The notes under the pieces: generated by a model
The model's database searches: none
Seen by the model: the letters and a program-made list of their open reading frames with translations, nothing else
What the model was told of the DNA's origin: nothing
Shown: piece after piece, positions 6,972-14,052 of the stretch
Layout of the letters: the number at the start of each line of letters is the position of its first letter
How positions within the stretch are numbered: the stretch's first letter is position 1
NCBI GenBank assembly: GCA_934219025.1
Contig: CAKQDG010000051.1
Location: forward strand, 1-15,492
DNA length: 15,492 nt
Source of the DNA: an uncultured Prevotella sp.
GTDB taxonomy: Bacteria; Bacteroidota; Bacteroidia; Bacteroidales; Bacteroidaceae
Reading direction: 5' to 3'
Made by a program: the position numbers and the translations under genes

Positions 6972-7002
6972 TTGGCAATATGGCGTAAATTTCTTAAATT
7001 CG
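6972..7002 (+). promoter_or_regulatory. Possible Bacteroidales-type promoter before the NfeD-like gene
   Basis: TTG (6972-6974), 20 bases, then TAAATTCG (6995-7002), one mismatch from TAnnTTTG. Predicted start is about 30 bases before the ATG at 7040. If real, the NfeD, SPFH and epimerase-like genes form a transcription unit separate from lrgAB. Confidence 0.4.
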
Positions 7003-7039
7003 CAGCATAAAAGTTATGAACTATATACTTTGTTGACTT

Positions 7040-7495
7040 ATGATAAATTATTTTTCGGAGAACCTCTGGCAGATGTGGGCATTAGTATCTGTGGTCTGCC
7101 TTATCCTTGAACTGACAAATGGCGATTTCTTCATCACATGTTTTGCCATAGGAGCTGCATGTTCGACCATTCTTTCAGCATGCGGTATGTCATTCTATGG
7201 CGGACTTGCCGTCTTTGCAATCACATCAGTATTAAGTTTGTTTTTTGTCCGCCCGGCAATGCTAAAGCATCTTCACAAAAACGAAGATAGTCGTGTGAGC
7301 AATGCCGATGCCATAATTGGACGTATCGGAAAGGTAAGTGAGGACATAGAAGAAAACGGTTACGGAAGAGTTGCCATAGACGGCGACGACTGGAAAGCCA
7401 CGGCAAAGGACGGTGAAAGAATTGAAAAAGGCACCAATGTCAAGGTGGTCGGAAGAGACAGTATTATAATTTCTGTAATTAGAAACGAAGAGTGA
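7040..7495 (+). CDS. NfeD-like membrane protein (short YbbJ-type)
   Basis: A 151-residue protein with hydrophobic segments at about 11-27, 30-48 and 52-70, then a soluble C-terminal domain (about 85-150) of the NfeD OB-fold type: DAIIGRIGKVSEDI, GYGRVAIDGDDWKA and GTNVKVVGRDSIIISV. This is the short form that lacks the N-terminal ClpP-like protease domain of long NfeD. Such proteins pair with SPFH/stomatin proteins (E. coli ybbJ-qmcA), and one follows here. Their joint role concerns membrane microdomains or quality control; the exact function is poorly defined. The N-terminal block WALVSVVCLILELTNGDFF resembles the E(L)..G motif of the family. Confidence 0.88.
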   Translation: MINYFSENLWQMWALVSVVCLILELTNGDFFITCFAIGAACSTILSACGMSFYGGLAVFAITSVLSLFFVRPAMLKHLHKNEDSRVSNADAIIGRIGKVSEDIEENGYGRVAIDGDDWKATAKDGERIEKGTNVKVVGRDSIIISVIRNEE

Positions 7496-7575
7496 AGAAT
7501 GTAGAATTAAAACGAAGGATAAGAATGTTGAATTAGGATGCAGTGTAAAAAATGTAGTGTGAAGAATGCTACATA
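7491..7575 (+). repeat. Degenerate purine-rich direct repeats after the NfeD-like gene
   Basis: AGAATGTAGAATTA (7496-7509) recurs as AGAATGTTGAATTA (7522-7535) with a 26-base period, surrounded by looser copies built from GAAGAATG and AATGTAGTG. The tract begins at the nfeD-like stop codon and fills the spacer before the SPFH gene. A related AAGTGAAGAGTGAA run occurs after cobC (about 5708). Function unknown. Confidence 0.5.
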
Positions 7576-7603
7576 TAAATAATAACCGTAAAATATTAAT
7601 ATT

Positions 7604-8557
7604 ATGAACATTGGATTGTATGTGTTAGCGGCAATAGTTTTGTGCGCACTCATTTTGGTAAAGAAGAGCTTGGTTATAATACCGCAGTCGGAAACAAAGA
7701 TTATTGAAAGATTGGGGAAATACTATGCCACATTGAAGCCCGGCATAAACATTATCATTCCGTTTATAGACCGCGCGAAACCCATCATAACCATGAGCCG
7801 AGGCCGATATATGTATTCATCCTCAATAGATTTGCGCGAACAGGTGTATGACTTTGACAAACAAAACGTTATAACAAAAGATAATGTGCAGACACAAATT
7901 AACGCCCTACTCTATTTCCAGATAGTAGACCCATTCAAGGCGGTATATGAAATCAGTAACTTGCCAAACGCAATAGAGAAACTGACGCAGACAACATTGC
8001 GCAATATAATCGGAGAACTGGAACTTGACCAAACGCTCACCTCGCGCGACACCATAAACACGAAGCTGCGCGCCGTGCTCGATGATGCTACAAACAAATG
8101 GGGAATAAAAGTGAACCGCGTTGAGCTTCAAGACATTACACCTCCGGAAAGCGTGCTTCAGGCAATGGAGAAGCAGATGCAGGCAGAGAGAAACAAGCGT
8201 GCCACGATTCTTACAAGCGAAGGTCAGAAAGCTGCGGCGATTCTAAAATCCGAGGGAGAGAAAACAGCAATAATAAATAAAGCAGAAGCCGACAAGCAGA
8301 TGGCAATTCTGAATGCAGAAGGCGAAGCTCAAGCAAAAATCCGCAAGGCTGAAGCAGAAGCGATAGCCATCGAGAAAATTACCGAGGCTGTGGGCAAAAG
8401 CACAAACCCGGCAAATTATCTTTTGGCACAGAAATACATACAAATGCTACAGGAAGTTGCCACCGGAGACAAGACAAAGACTGTATATCTGCCATACGAA
8501 GCAACAAACCTTATGGGTAGCATAGGCGGAATAAAGGATTTGTTCAAATCGGAATAA
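7604..8557 (+). CDS. SPFH-domain protein, stomatin/QmcA type
   Basis: A 317-residue membrane-anchored scaffold protein. Residues 3-20 are one hydrophobic anchor (IGLYVLAAIVLCALILVK); residues about 24-190 are the SPFH/band-7 domain (VIIPQSETKIIERLGKYYATL, PGINIIIPFIDR, DNVQTQINALLYFQIVDP, TLRNIIGELELDQTLTSRD); residues about 190-260 are an Ala/Glu/Lys-rich helix (MQAERNKRATILTSEGQKAA, ILNAEGEAQAKIRKAEAEA) that oligomerises in relatives; the end has a stomatin-type C-terminus. It directly follows its expected NfeD-like partner. Members form ring- or cage-like assemblies in the inner membrane and influence proteases or microdomains. The ATG at 7604 puts the anchor at the N-terminus. Confidence 0.94.
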   Translation: MNIGLYVLAAIVLCALILVKKSLVIIPQSETKIIERLGKYYATLKPGINIIIPFIDRAKPIITMSRGRYMYSSSIDLREQVYDFDKQNVITKDNVQTQINALLYFQIVDPFKAVYEISNLPNAIEKLTQTTLRNIIGELELDQTLTSRDTINTKLRAVLDDATNKWGIKVNRVELQDITPPESVLQAMEKQMQAERNKRATILTSEGQKAAAILKSEGEKTAIINKAEADKQMAILNAEGEAQAKIRKAEAEAIAIEKITEAVGKSTNPANYLLAQKYIQMLQEVATGDKTKTVYLPYEATNLMGSIGGIKDLFKSE

Positions 8558-8566
8558 CCCACAGAA

Positions 8567-8589
8567 TGCAGGAATAGAATACTCCTGCA
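8567..8589 (+). other. Intercistronic hairpin between SPFH and epimerase-like genes
   Basis: TGCAGGA (8567-8573) pairs perfectly with TCCTGCA (8583-8589) around a 9-base loop, in the 58-base spacer. No U-run follows, so it is more likely an RNA processing or stability element than a terminator; no promoter match is seen before the next gene. Confidence 0.4.
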
Positions 8590-8615
8590 ATACTAAAAAA
8601 TAATACAATAAGGAA

Positions 8616-9713
8616 ATGAACATTTGCATAATTGTTGGGGCACGTCCTAACTTTATGAAAGTTGCCCCACTGATACATGCCATAGAGAAGGCGAACAAGG
8701 ATGGACAAGAAATTTACGACAAGTTGGTTTATGCCGGAACGGAAAATGATGCCACACTTGAAGAAAGCCTTTTCCAAGATTTGGAGATAAGGAAACCAGA
8801 CGTTTATCTTGGTGTGGATTGCACAAACCTGAACGAACTTACAGGTAGGGTGATGTCGGAATTTGATACTTATCTCACAGCTAACCCAACCGATGCCGTA
8901 ATCGTTGTGGACGACTTGGCATCAACTATGGCGGCAGCTATCGTAACGAAGAAACACGGCATAGCCTTGGCACACCTTGTGGCAGGCACACGTTCTTTTG
9001 ACATCAAGATGCCAAAAGAAATCAACCGCTTGGTAATCGATGGTCTGTCAGACTATCTCTTTACGGCAGGAATAAGCAGCAACAGCATTGTGAGCCGTGA
9101 AGGCGCAGAATTATCGCAAGTCTACGAAGTGGGAAACATATTGATGGACACGCTTCGCTTTAGCCACAATAGGATGCGGCGACCGGAAGTGATGAACGAT
9201 TTGAAACTTGACGAAAAGAAATATATAGTGTTCACACTAAACCGCAAAGCCCTGCTTTCGGACCTGGAGAATCTTGACAAGATGCTCTCTGCAATGTCTG
9301 AAGCCGCCGGCAACATACAGATAATAGCTCCGTTGCGCGATAATGCAAGAAAAGCCGTAGAAACTATTGTTGCCGACAAACCAAATATCCACATAATAGA
9401 ATCCCTGCCGTATCTTGAATTTGGCTATATCACATCGCATGCCATGGGCATCGTTACCGACTCGGGCAATGTGGCAGAAGAAGCAACATTCAACAATGTG
9501 CCCTGCATCACGCTAAACAGTTATACGGAACATATAGAAACCGTGAAACTTGGTTCAAACGTGCTTGTGGGAGAGGATGCAGACAAGCTATGTGCAGCGA
9601 TAAACGATATGGCAGAAGGGAAATGGAAGAAATGCACCCTGCCCGACCGATGGGACGGAAGAACGGCAGAACGTATTGTGCATATATTGCTCGACAAAAT
9701 AAGAGAAAGCTAA
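8616..9713 (+). CDS. Divergent WecB-like (non-hydrolysing UDP-GlcNAc 2-epimerase fold) protein
   Basis: A 365-residue protein with the overall plan of UDP-N-acetylglucosamine 2-epimerases: IIVGARPNFMKVAPLIHAI (compare GTRPEAIKMAPL), VDDLASTMAA (98-107) in the place of GDTTTT, AHLVAGTRSFDIKMPKEINR (119-138), and VTDSGNVAEEA (280-290) for LTDSGGIQEEA. Compared by eye with E. coli WecB, Asp95 is kept (D100), but Glu117 becomes Val122, Glu131 becomes Lys134, His213 becomes Asn209 (TLNR instead of TGHR), and DSGG becomes DSGN. Those residues matter for epimerisation, so the reaction may be changed or lost. The fold is secure; the activity is not. It is 58 bases after the SPFH gene and probably co-transcribed. 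No other polysaccharide genes are nearby. Confidence 0.8.
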   Translation: MNICIIVGARPNFMKVAPLIHAIEKANKDGQEIYDKLVYAGTENDATLEESLFQDLEIRKPDVYLGVDCTNLNELTGRVMSEFDTYLTANPTDAVIVVDDLASTMAAAIVTKKHGIALAHLVAGTRSFDIKMPKEINRLVIDGLSDYLFTAGISSNSIVSREGAELSQVYEVGNILMDTLRFSHNRMRRPEVMNDLKLDEKKYIVFTLNRKALLSDLENLDKMLSAMSEAAGNIQIIAPLRDNARKAVETIVADKPNIHIIESLPYLEFGYITSHAMGIVTDSGNVAEEATFNNVPCITLNSYTEHIETVKLGSNVLVGEDADKLCAAINDMAEGKWKKCTLPDRWDGRTAERIVHILLDKIRES

Positions 9714-9745
9714 AAGGCATATAAACAGAAAAAGACAAGTCAATG

Positions 9746-9790
9746 AAAAAAGGGAGAATGACCGATAAAATCATTCTCCCTTTTTCTTTT
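9746..9790. terminator. Bidirectional intrinsic terminator
   Basis: GGGAGAATGA (9752-9761) and TCATTCTCCC (9771-9780) are perfect reverse complements with a 9-base loop, flanked by AAAAAA on the left and TTTTTCTTTT on the right. It therefore works as a stem plus U-run for both the plus-strand epimerase-like gene and the minus-strand transporter gene that converge here. Confidence 0.92.
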
Positions 9791-9805
9791 ATTTTCAGTT
9801 TAAGA

Positions 9806-11356
9806 TTACTCCGTCATGTGCTTGAGTTTCTTCAGAAGAGCGAACATTACCAATGCACTTACCAGACATAGAGCAATCAGGATGCCCCAGTTGTACATCA
9901 GCGGAATCTTGTTCCAAAGCATAGAAGGAATAGAGCTCAGATAATTTCCGATAGCCGTTGCAACAAACCATCCGCCCATCATCAGTCCCTTGTATTTAGG
10001 CGGAGCAACTTTCGACACGAAAGCAATACCCATAGGCGAAAGCAGCAATTCAGCCAAAGTCAGAGTGAAATAAGTAGAAATCAGCCAGTTTGGAGAAAGA
10101 ATGCTTTGAGTCTTGTCACCCAAATCCATCGGCGAAATCAGGTTTGTAGAAGCCAGCGTTATCACGCCGAAGCCAAGAGCGGCAACAAACATACCCCATG
10201 CAATACGAGTAGGAGCACTCACCTCTTTGCCTTTCTTTGCGAGAGCTCCGAAGAATACCATGCTGAACGGAGTCAAAGCAACGACGAAGAACGGGTTGAA
10301 CTGCTGGAAATCAGAAGGCTGTGCACTTGTTGGATTGTCCATACCCAAGAACAGCACTATGGCAACAGCCCAAAGAACGAGAGTGGATATGCCACATATA
10401 ATTCTGTTCTTTTTCAACTTCGACTGGAATGTGGCAAAGCCAGTGTAAACAGACAGGGCAATAAGAGCCAGACTGAAGATGTTGAACCACACGCGCATAC
10501 CTCCGCTAACAGAAAGATTGGTGTATTTCTTTGCAAAGAAAGTCAGGGCAGAACCATTCTGATGGAAAGCCATCCAGAAGAATATCACGACAGCAAACAC
10601 AAGGAGAAGAGCCACGATACGGTCTTTCTCCTGCTTTGGAGTGAGCACTTCCACGTTGGCATCATTCTCCTTTGCCTGTTTAGCCGTAACGTCGGCATGC
10701 TTGAACCAGCTGCGGCAAGCGAAATAAATCACAGCCGAGAGAATCAGCGAAACGCAAGCCACACCGAAACACAGTCCGTATGCACCGTAGAGCACTTCAA
10801 GATATTTAGGGTCAGTATTTGCGGCATCATAAACCATACCGAATTTTCCGAGATAAACATTGGTTATCCATTTTGCCATAGAGGGAGCAAACATGGCTCC
10901 GATATTTATTGCCATATAGAAAAGGCTGAACGCATCGTTGCGGCGTGCAGAATACTTGGGGTCATCATACAGATTGCCCACGAGCACCTGAAGATTGCCC
11001 TTGAAGAGACCTGTGCCAAGCGAAACGCATGCCAGACCGGCGAACATCGAGATTTGTCCTGTAGTATCGGCAGCCGTTGGGATTGCAAGTCCGAGATATC
11101 CGAGAAACATTGTGGCGAAACCAATCGTCACGCATCTGCCGTATCCGATTTTGTCTGCAATCATACCGCCGATAAGCGGAGCGAAATACACTACTGCAAG
11201 GAAAATGGCATAGACCTGACCGGCATGCGACTCGGTCCATCCAAATTTAGCCTGCATAAAGAGAGTGAAGATGGCAAGCATGGTGTAATAACCAAATCGC
11301 TCGCCGGTGTTGGCAAGTGCCAACGCATAGAGGCCTTTAGGCTGTCCTTCAAACAT
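9806..11356 (-). CDS. POT/PTR-family proton-coupled oligopeptide (or other solute) transporter
   Basis: A 516-residue multi-spanning major-facilitator protein, within the usual POT length range. It shows GERFGYYTMLAIFTLFM (18-34), PLIGGMIADKIGYGR (60-74; PTR2 signature 1), DAFSLFYMAINIGAMFAP (141-158; the FYxxINxG signature 2), FWMAFHQNGSALTFFA (260-275) and LAELLLSPMG (434-443). POTs import di- and tripeptides with protons; some relatives carry other solutes. The E1xxE2R motif of helix 1, linked to proton coupling, reads NTGER here, so the first glutamate is Asn16. A hydrophilic segment at about 215-245 separates the two six-helix halves. It stands alone, with a shared terminator downstream; I found no convincing promoter in the AT-rich region upstream of 11356. 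Confidence 0.93.
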   Translation of the reverse strand: MFEGQPKGLYALALANTGERFGYYTMLAIFTLFMQAKFGWTESHAGQVYAIFLAVVYFAPLIGGMIADKIGYGRCVTIGFATMFLGYLGLAIPTAADTTGQISMFAGLACVSLGTGLFKGNLQVLVGNLYDDPKYSARRNDAFSLFYMAINIGAMFAPSMAKWITNVYLGKFGMVYDAANTDPKYLEVLYGAYGLCFGVACVSLILSAVIYFACRSWFKHADVTAKQAKENDANVEVLTPKQEKDRIVALLLVFAVVIFFWMAFHQNGSALTFFAKKYTNLSVSGGMRVWFNIFSLALIALSVYTGFATFQSKLKKNRIICGISTLVLWAVAIVLFLGMDNPTSAQPSDFQQFNPFFVVALTPFSMVFFGALAKKGKEVSAPTRIAWGMFVAALGFGVITLASTNLISPMDLGDKTQSILSPNWLISTYFTLTLAELLLSPMGIAFVSKVAPPKYKGLMMGGWFVATAIGNYLSSIPSMLWNKIPLMYNWGILIALCLVSALVMFALLKKLKHMTE

Positions 11357-11439
11357 AAGCTTTTGTTTTTAGAATATTAGTTAATAAATTTTTTCATCGT
11401 CAGTGGGATAATGAATTCATTTACGGCAAAAAGTTTTTC

Positions 11440-11461
11440 TGGCAAATTCAACAATTTGCCA
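11440..11461 (-). terminator. Probable terminator after the outer membrane barrel gene
   Basis: TGGCAAATT (11461-11453 on the minus strand) pairs perfectly with AATTTGCCA (11448-11440) around a 4-base loop, starting 7 bases after the stop codon at 11468. The following minus-strand sequence GAAAAACTTTTT is only partly U-rich, so termination may be incomplete, but position and symmetry fit. Confidence 0.6.
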
Positions 11462-11467
11462 ACAACC

Positions 11468-12205
11468 TTAGTGCATCAAGTCAAAAAGATAAGTCAGCTT
11501 AATCACGATGTTTCCGATATTAGACTTGCTGAAATAATCTTTTTTCGAGTCGCCGTAAATATTTCCGAGTCCGTAATAATAGCGTCCCTCAATCTGGAAG
11601 TGCCCAGCCTTTGGGTGGGAATATTCCAGTCCGAGTCCAGCTGCAATGCCATAGTCAAACTTGTTTTCCACAGGCATTGTCTCCTGTGCGATAGTCTGGT
11701 TAGACCTGTCGGCAGTATTGGCATTTGCCAAGTCGTAATTAGCTTTGGTGGATTCGCTCAGATAGATGCCGAGTTGCGGACCAGCCTGAAAGAAGAACTG
11801 CAGTCCCTTTTGTTCACGTCCCCATGCAAGATGGGCAAACACGGGGATTTGGATATAGTTAAGCGTACGACTGTATTCCTCGGCTATACCGGTTTGCGGA
11901 TTTATTACCGGGGCATCGCTCTGGTCGAGTATATCCTCTTTCCATCCCACCTTGGCATAGTTCACTTCAGCCTGGACGGAGCATATTGTATTGAAATATT
12001 TTTCGCAGACATAGCGAAACGAAACGCCTGCGGTCATTCCGCCATACATCTTTTGGTTTACCTTTGGCGTAAATCCAATGTTGCTCAAGATGTAGCCCCC
12101 GTTCACGCCCACGCTCAAGTCGTTTCGGTGCTTGCCGATTTGTGCGAACGAACAGCATGAGAACGACACGAGCAACAGAAGAATTGCAGTTTTTATTTTA
12201 TACAT
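11468..12205 (-). CDS. Small outer membrane beta-barrel protein (PorT-like / OMP_b-brl family)
   Basis: A 245-residue exported protein. Residues 1-21 are a signal peptide (KTAILLLLVSFSCCSFA, cleavage before Q22). The mature part is a run of amphipathic strands typical of a porin-family barrel: LSVGVNGGYILSNIGF (30-45), MTAGVSFRYV (57-66), CSVQAEVNYAKVGWKE (75-90), LNYIQIPVFAHLAW (115-128), LQFFFQAGPQLGIYL (135-149), YGIAAGLGLEYSH (185-197), HFQIEGRYYYGLGNI (202-216) and a final strand ending in LTYLFDL. The YIQIPV and RYYYGL blocks are common in Bacteroidota PorT-like barrels. It lies 50 bases after the LysM gene on the same strand and shares its promoter by inference. The specific function is unknown. 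Confidence 0.82.
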   Translation of the reverse strand: MYKIKTAILLLLVSFSCCSFAQIGKHRNDLSVGVNGGYILSNIGFTPKVNQKMYGGMTAGVSFRYVCEKYFNTICSVQAEVNYAKVGWKEDILDQSDAPVINPQTGIAEEYSRTLNYIQIPVFAHLAWGREQKGLQFFFQAGPQLGIYLSESTKANYDLANANTADRSNQTIAQETMPVENKFDYGIAAGLGLEYSHPKAGHFQIEGRYYYGLGNIYGDSKKDYFSKSNIGNIVIKLTYLFDLMH

Positions 12206-12228
12206 ATATATATTGTTTCTACCACCTT

Positions 12229-12243
12229 TTTCCTGACAGGAAA
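12229..12243. repeat. 15-base palindrome between the LysM and barrel genes
   Basis: TTTCCTG-A-CAGGAAA has perfect 7-base arms around a single base, 24 bases upstream of the barrel gene start at 12205. It could be an operator, a weak intercistronic hairpin, or chance. No promoter box is seen nearby. Confidence 0.35.
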
Positions 12244-12255
12244 GCCGTGGGCAAC

Positions 12256-13620
12256 TTAGTAATTGATAATCGAGATGGAATGGTTTGTGTTATAATGCAC
12301 GAAGCTCACGCTCACATTCTGCAAGCCACCGTTCTGTCCGCCTACTCTTTTGAAGTGCATAGGTGTCTGTAGTGCATTTTTGTCAGCCTCTGCCCCAGAG
12401 AAGTTGTTTCCCTGTTCCTTTATTCCCTTGATGAAAAACATGGCATGGTCGTAGCCGGTAATGGCAAAACGCGGCATATAGTCCATCAAGCTCTGGTCGA
12501 ACTTTTTCATATAGTCGTCGGTAAATGCCTTTGTGGCAGACGACAACGGGTTGTAATAGAAATGCGTGGGCACATACGTGTCGTATTTGCAGAATTTGTC
12601 CATATTGTATTTTGCATACATCAGCCATTCGGTATAGCCGAAGAGCGAAATGTTAATGCCCGGCACAGAAGCCTTCAGCTGGTCGAGCTTGGCGATTACG
12701 GCATTCAGCTCGGGCGAGCGTGCCGTGTTGAGCACCACGATGTTCTGTTTTGTACGGCTGAAAGCCTTGGCAAAATTCTCGGCGCTGTTTGTTACATTCG
12801 TGATAGTGTATGTCAGTCCTTTCTTCGACAGAGCCTCGCGCAATGTGAACGTGAAAACGCCCTTGTCGCTGGTGCGGTCGTTGCAGTCTACCACCACTAC
12901 GTGCTGCGACGTGAACCTGCCCACAAACTGGCGCGCCACCTCGCTATAGAACTGCTCCGGACTCTGATACACCTGGAATATATTTGGATTTGAGGCCACG
13001 TCATTTCCTGTTATTGAGAAAGGAATAACGAGCTTTATGCCGTTCTTTCTGGCGAAAGCCGAAAGGGCCGGCACCTGTTTTGAATACAGCGGACCGAATA
13101 TCACATTGCATTTGTCTGCCCCGTTCTTTGCCAAGATGGTGTTGATATCAGCATCAATGGCCACGTTCCACGCGTTCACCTCGATGTTCATCCCTTCCTT
13201 CTTCAGCTTGTCGCAGCCCATCAGCAGTCCGCGGTAATATTCCAGCATTCGTCTGCCGTCGCCATCAACATTATGCAGCGGGAGCATCACTCCCACACGG
13301 ATAGCATTGTTCTGCTTTGCCGTGGCTTGAGTCTTGCCGGCAGAAGGTTTTGCTGCCGTTACAGCCTTTCCTGGCTGTTTTCCATCGGGATAAGGGATAA
13401 AGATATAGTCGCCCTTCTTCAACTCATATCCCACGGCATTCATATCCGGGTTTGCCTTTACAAGTTCCTCGATAGTGATGTCGTATTTCTTTGCGATGCC
13501 AAAAACTGTTTCCCCCTTTTTCACTTTGTGCATCTCTCGATAGTTCTGCGTCTGTGCTCCTGCAACCGAAGCGCAACACAACAACGCAACAATCAACGAA
13601 TACTTTAAAATGCGTAACAT
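12256..13620 (-). CDS. Exported LysM plus type-I periplasmic-binding-fold protein
   Basis: A 454-residue periplasmic protein. Residues 1-22 are a signal peptide (SVAGA|Q); residues about 30-77 are one LysM domain (HKVKKGETVFGIAKKYDITI, LVKANPDM, KKGDYIFIPY), which binds glycan strands; residues 78-105 are an Ala/Lys/Pro linker; residues about 106-445 have the periplasmic-binding-protein type-I fold (IRVGVMLPLHNVDGDGRRM, LEYYRGLLMGCDKL, VIFGPLYSKQVPALSAFA, KLVIPFSITGNDVASNPNIF, TGYDHAMFFIKGI). No ABC permease or ATPase lies nearby, so transport is doubtful; a peptidoglycan-associated sensor or synthase activator like the LppC/LpoA fold is a possible alternative (inference). It heads a unit with the barrel gene. 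Confidence 0.87.
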   Translation of the reverse strand: MLRILKYSLIVALLCCASVAGAQTQNYREMHKVKKGETVFGIAKKYDITIEELVKANPDMNAVGYELKKGDYIFIPYPDGKQPGKAVTAAKPSAGKTQATAKQNNAIRVGVMLPLHNVDGDGRRMLEYYRGLLMGCDKLKKEGMNIEVNAWNVAIDADINTILAKNGADKCNVIFGPLYSKQVPALSAFARKNGIKLVIPFSITGNDVASNPNIFQVYQSPEQFYSEVARQFVGRFTSQHVVVVDCNDRTSDKGVFTFTLREALSKKGLTYTITNVTNSAENFAKAFSRTKQNIVVLNTARSPELNAVIAKLDQLKASVPGINISLFGYTEWLMYAKYNMDKFCKYDTYVPTHFYYNPLSSATKAFTDDYMKKFDQSLMDYMPRFAITGYDHAMFFIKGIKEQGNNFSGAEADKNALQTPMHFKRVGGQNGGLQNVSVSFVHYNTNHSISIINY

Positions 13621-13648
13621 ATTTTTATTCTTTAGTTGAATTTGGCTA

Positions 13649-13678
13649 CAAAGTTACGTTTTTATATTTGAAAAGCAA
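13649..13678 (-). promoter_or_regulatory. Bacteroidales-type promoter of the LysM-barrel unit
   Basis: On the minus strand TTG (13678-13676), a 19-base spacer, then TAACTTTG (13656-13649), an exact -7 match. The predicted start lies about 25 bases before the ATG at 13620. Confidence 0.72.
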
Positions 13679-13767
13679 AGTTTTTCGTTTAATAGAATTT
13701 TTCAAGGCGGGTTATTATGAGAATAATATCACCTTATGAATTATACAGGTTAGGATGAAATCCGACT

Positions 13768-13944
13768 TTTAGAACACTTTTCCGCAAAGCCTCGAAAATC
13801 CGCATATTTTGGTCGAGCAATGCTTTTCGGGGAGCAAAGCATTGCTTCTCTCCCGAAAAAGCATTGCTTCTCTGCTTGAGAAGCATTGCTTGGCCTTAAA
13901 ATCATCTGTTTTTTTTACAAAACAAAGTAAAAAAGTGTTCTAAA
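13768..13944. repeat. 177-base palindromic element bounded by 14-base perfect inverted repeats
   Basis: TTTAGAACACTTTT (13768-13781) and AAAAGTGTTCTAAA (13931-13944) are exact reverse complements. Between them lie nested hairpins: CTCGAAAAT (13791-13799) with ATTTTGGTCGAG (13806-13817), and the AAGCATTGCTT array. There is no coding potential inside. The layout resembles a MITE-like or REP-like unit, or a gene for a highly structured RNA. I see no clear target-site duplication. This element occupies the middle of the gene-free 13621-14315 stretch. Confidence 0.6.
13816..13891. repeat. Array of four GCATTGC-core palindromes
   Basis: Copies are AGCAATGCT (13816-13824), AAAGCATTGCTT (13836-13847), AAAAAGCATTGCTT (13856-13869) and GAGAAGCATTGCTT (13878-13891). 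GCAATGCTTT (13817-13826) pairs perfectly with AAAGCATTGC (13836-13845), and AAGCATTGCTTCTC (13859-13872) pairs with GAGAAGCATTGCTT (13878-13891) with one central mismatch. The wider arms GCTTTTCGGGGAG (13822-13834) and CTCTCCCGAAAAAGC (13848-13862) give an alternative larger hairpin. Confidence 0.75.
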
Positions 13945-14052
13945 CTTCTTATCTACCATTAAAAGTCTGACAGACAATCATTTATCTGTAATCGGCTATG
14001 ATATTATACATAATCGCAAACTGAGAAAAAAGAACCTGAATTTTTTTTCATC

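Noticed and set aside
8616..9713. Confident naming as wecB
   Set aside because: Several catalytic positions differ from the characterised enzyme, so the symbol would assert an activity the sequence does not support.
10106..11380. A 424-codon open frame on the plus strand across the whole transporter gene
   Set aside because: It is the antisense shadow of the POT gene, which has clear family motifs. The plus-strand translation is His/Ser/Glu-rich with no recognisable domain, membrane pattern or promoter.
11411..12160. 249-codon plus-strand open frame opposite the barrel gene
   Set aside because: The minus-strand frame has a signal peptide, beta-barrel strands and operon context; the plus-strand product has none.
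13816..13891. CRISPR array
   Set aside because: Repeats are short, palindromic, irregularly spaced by about 10-20 bases and no cas genes are present.
13768..13944. Insertion sequence or transposase remnant within the palindromic element
   Set aside because: No coding potential exists inside the 177 bases and the flanks show no clear target-site duplication, so it is listed only as a repeat element.
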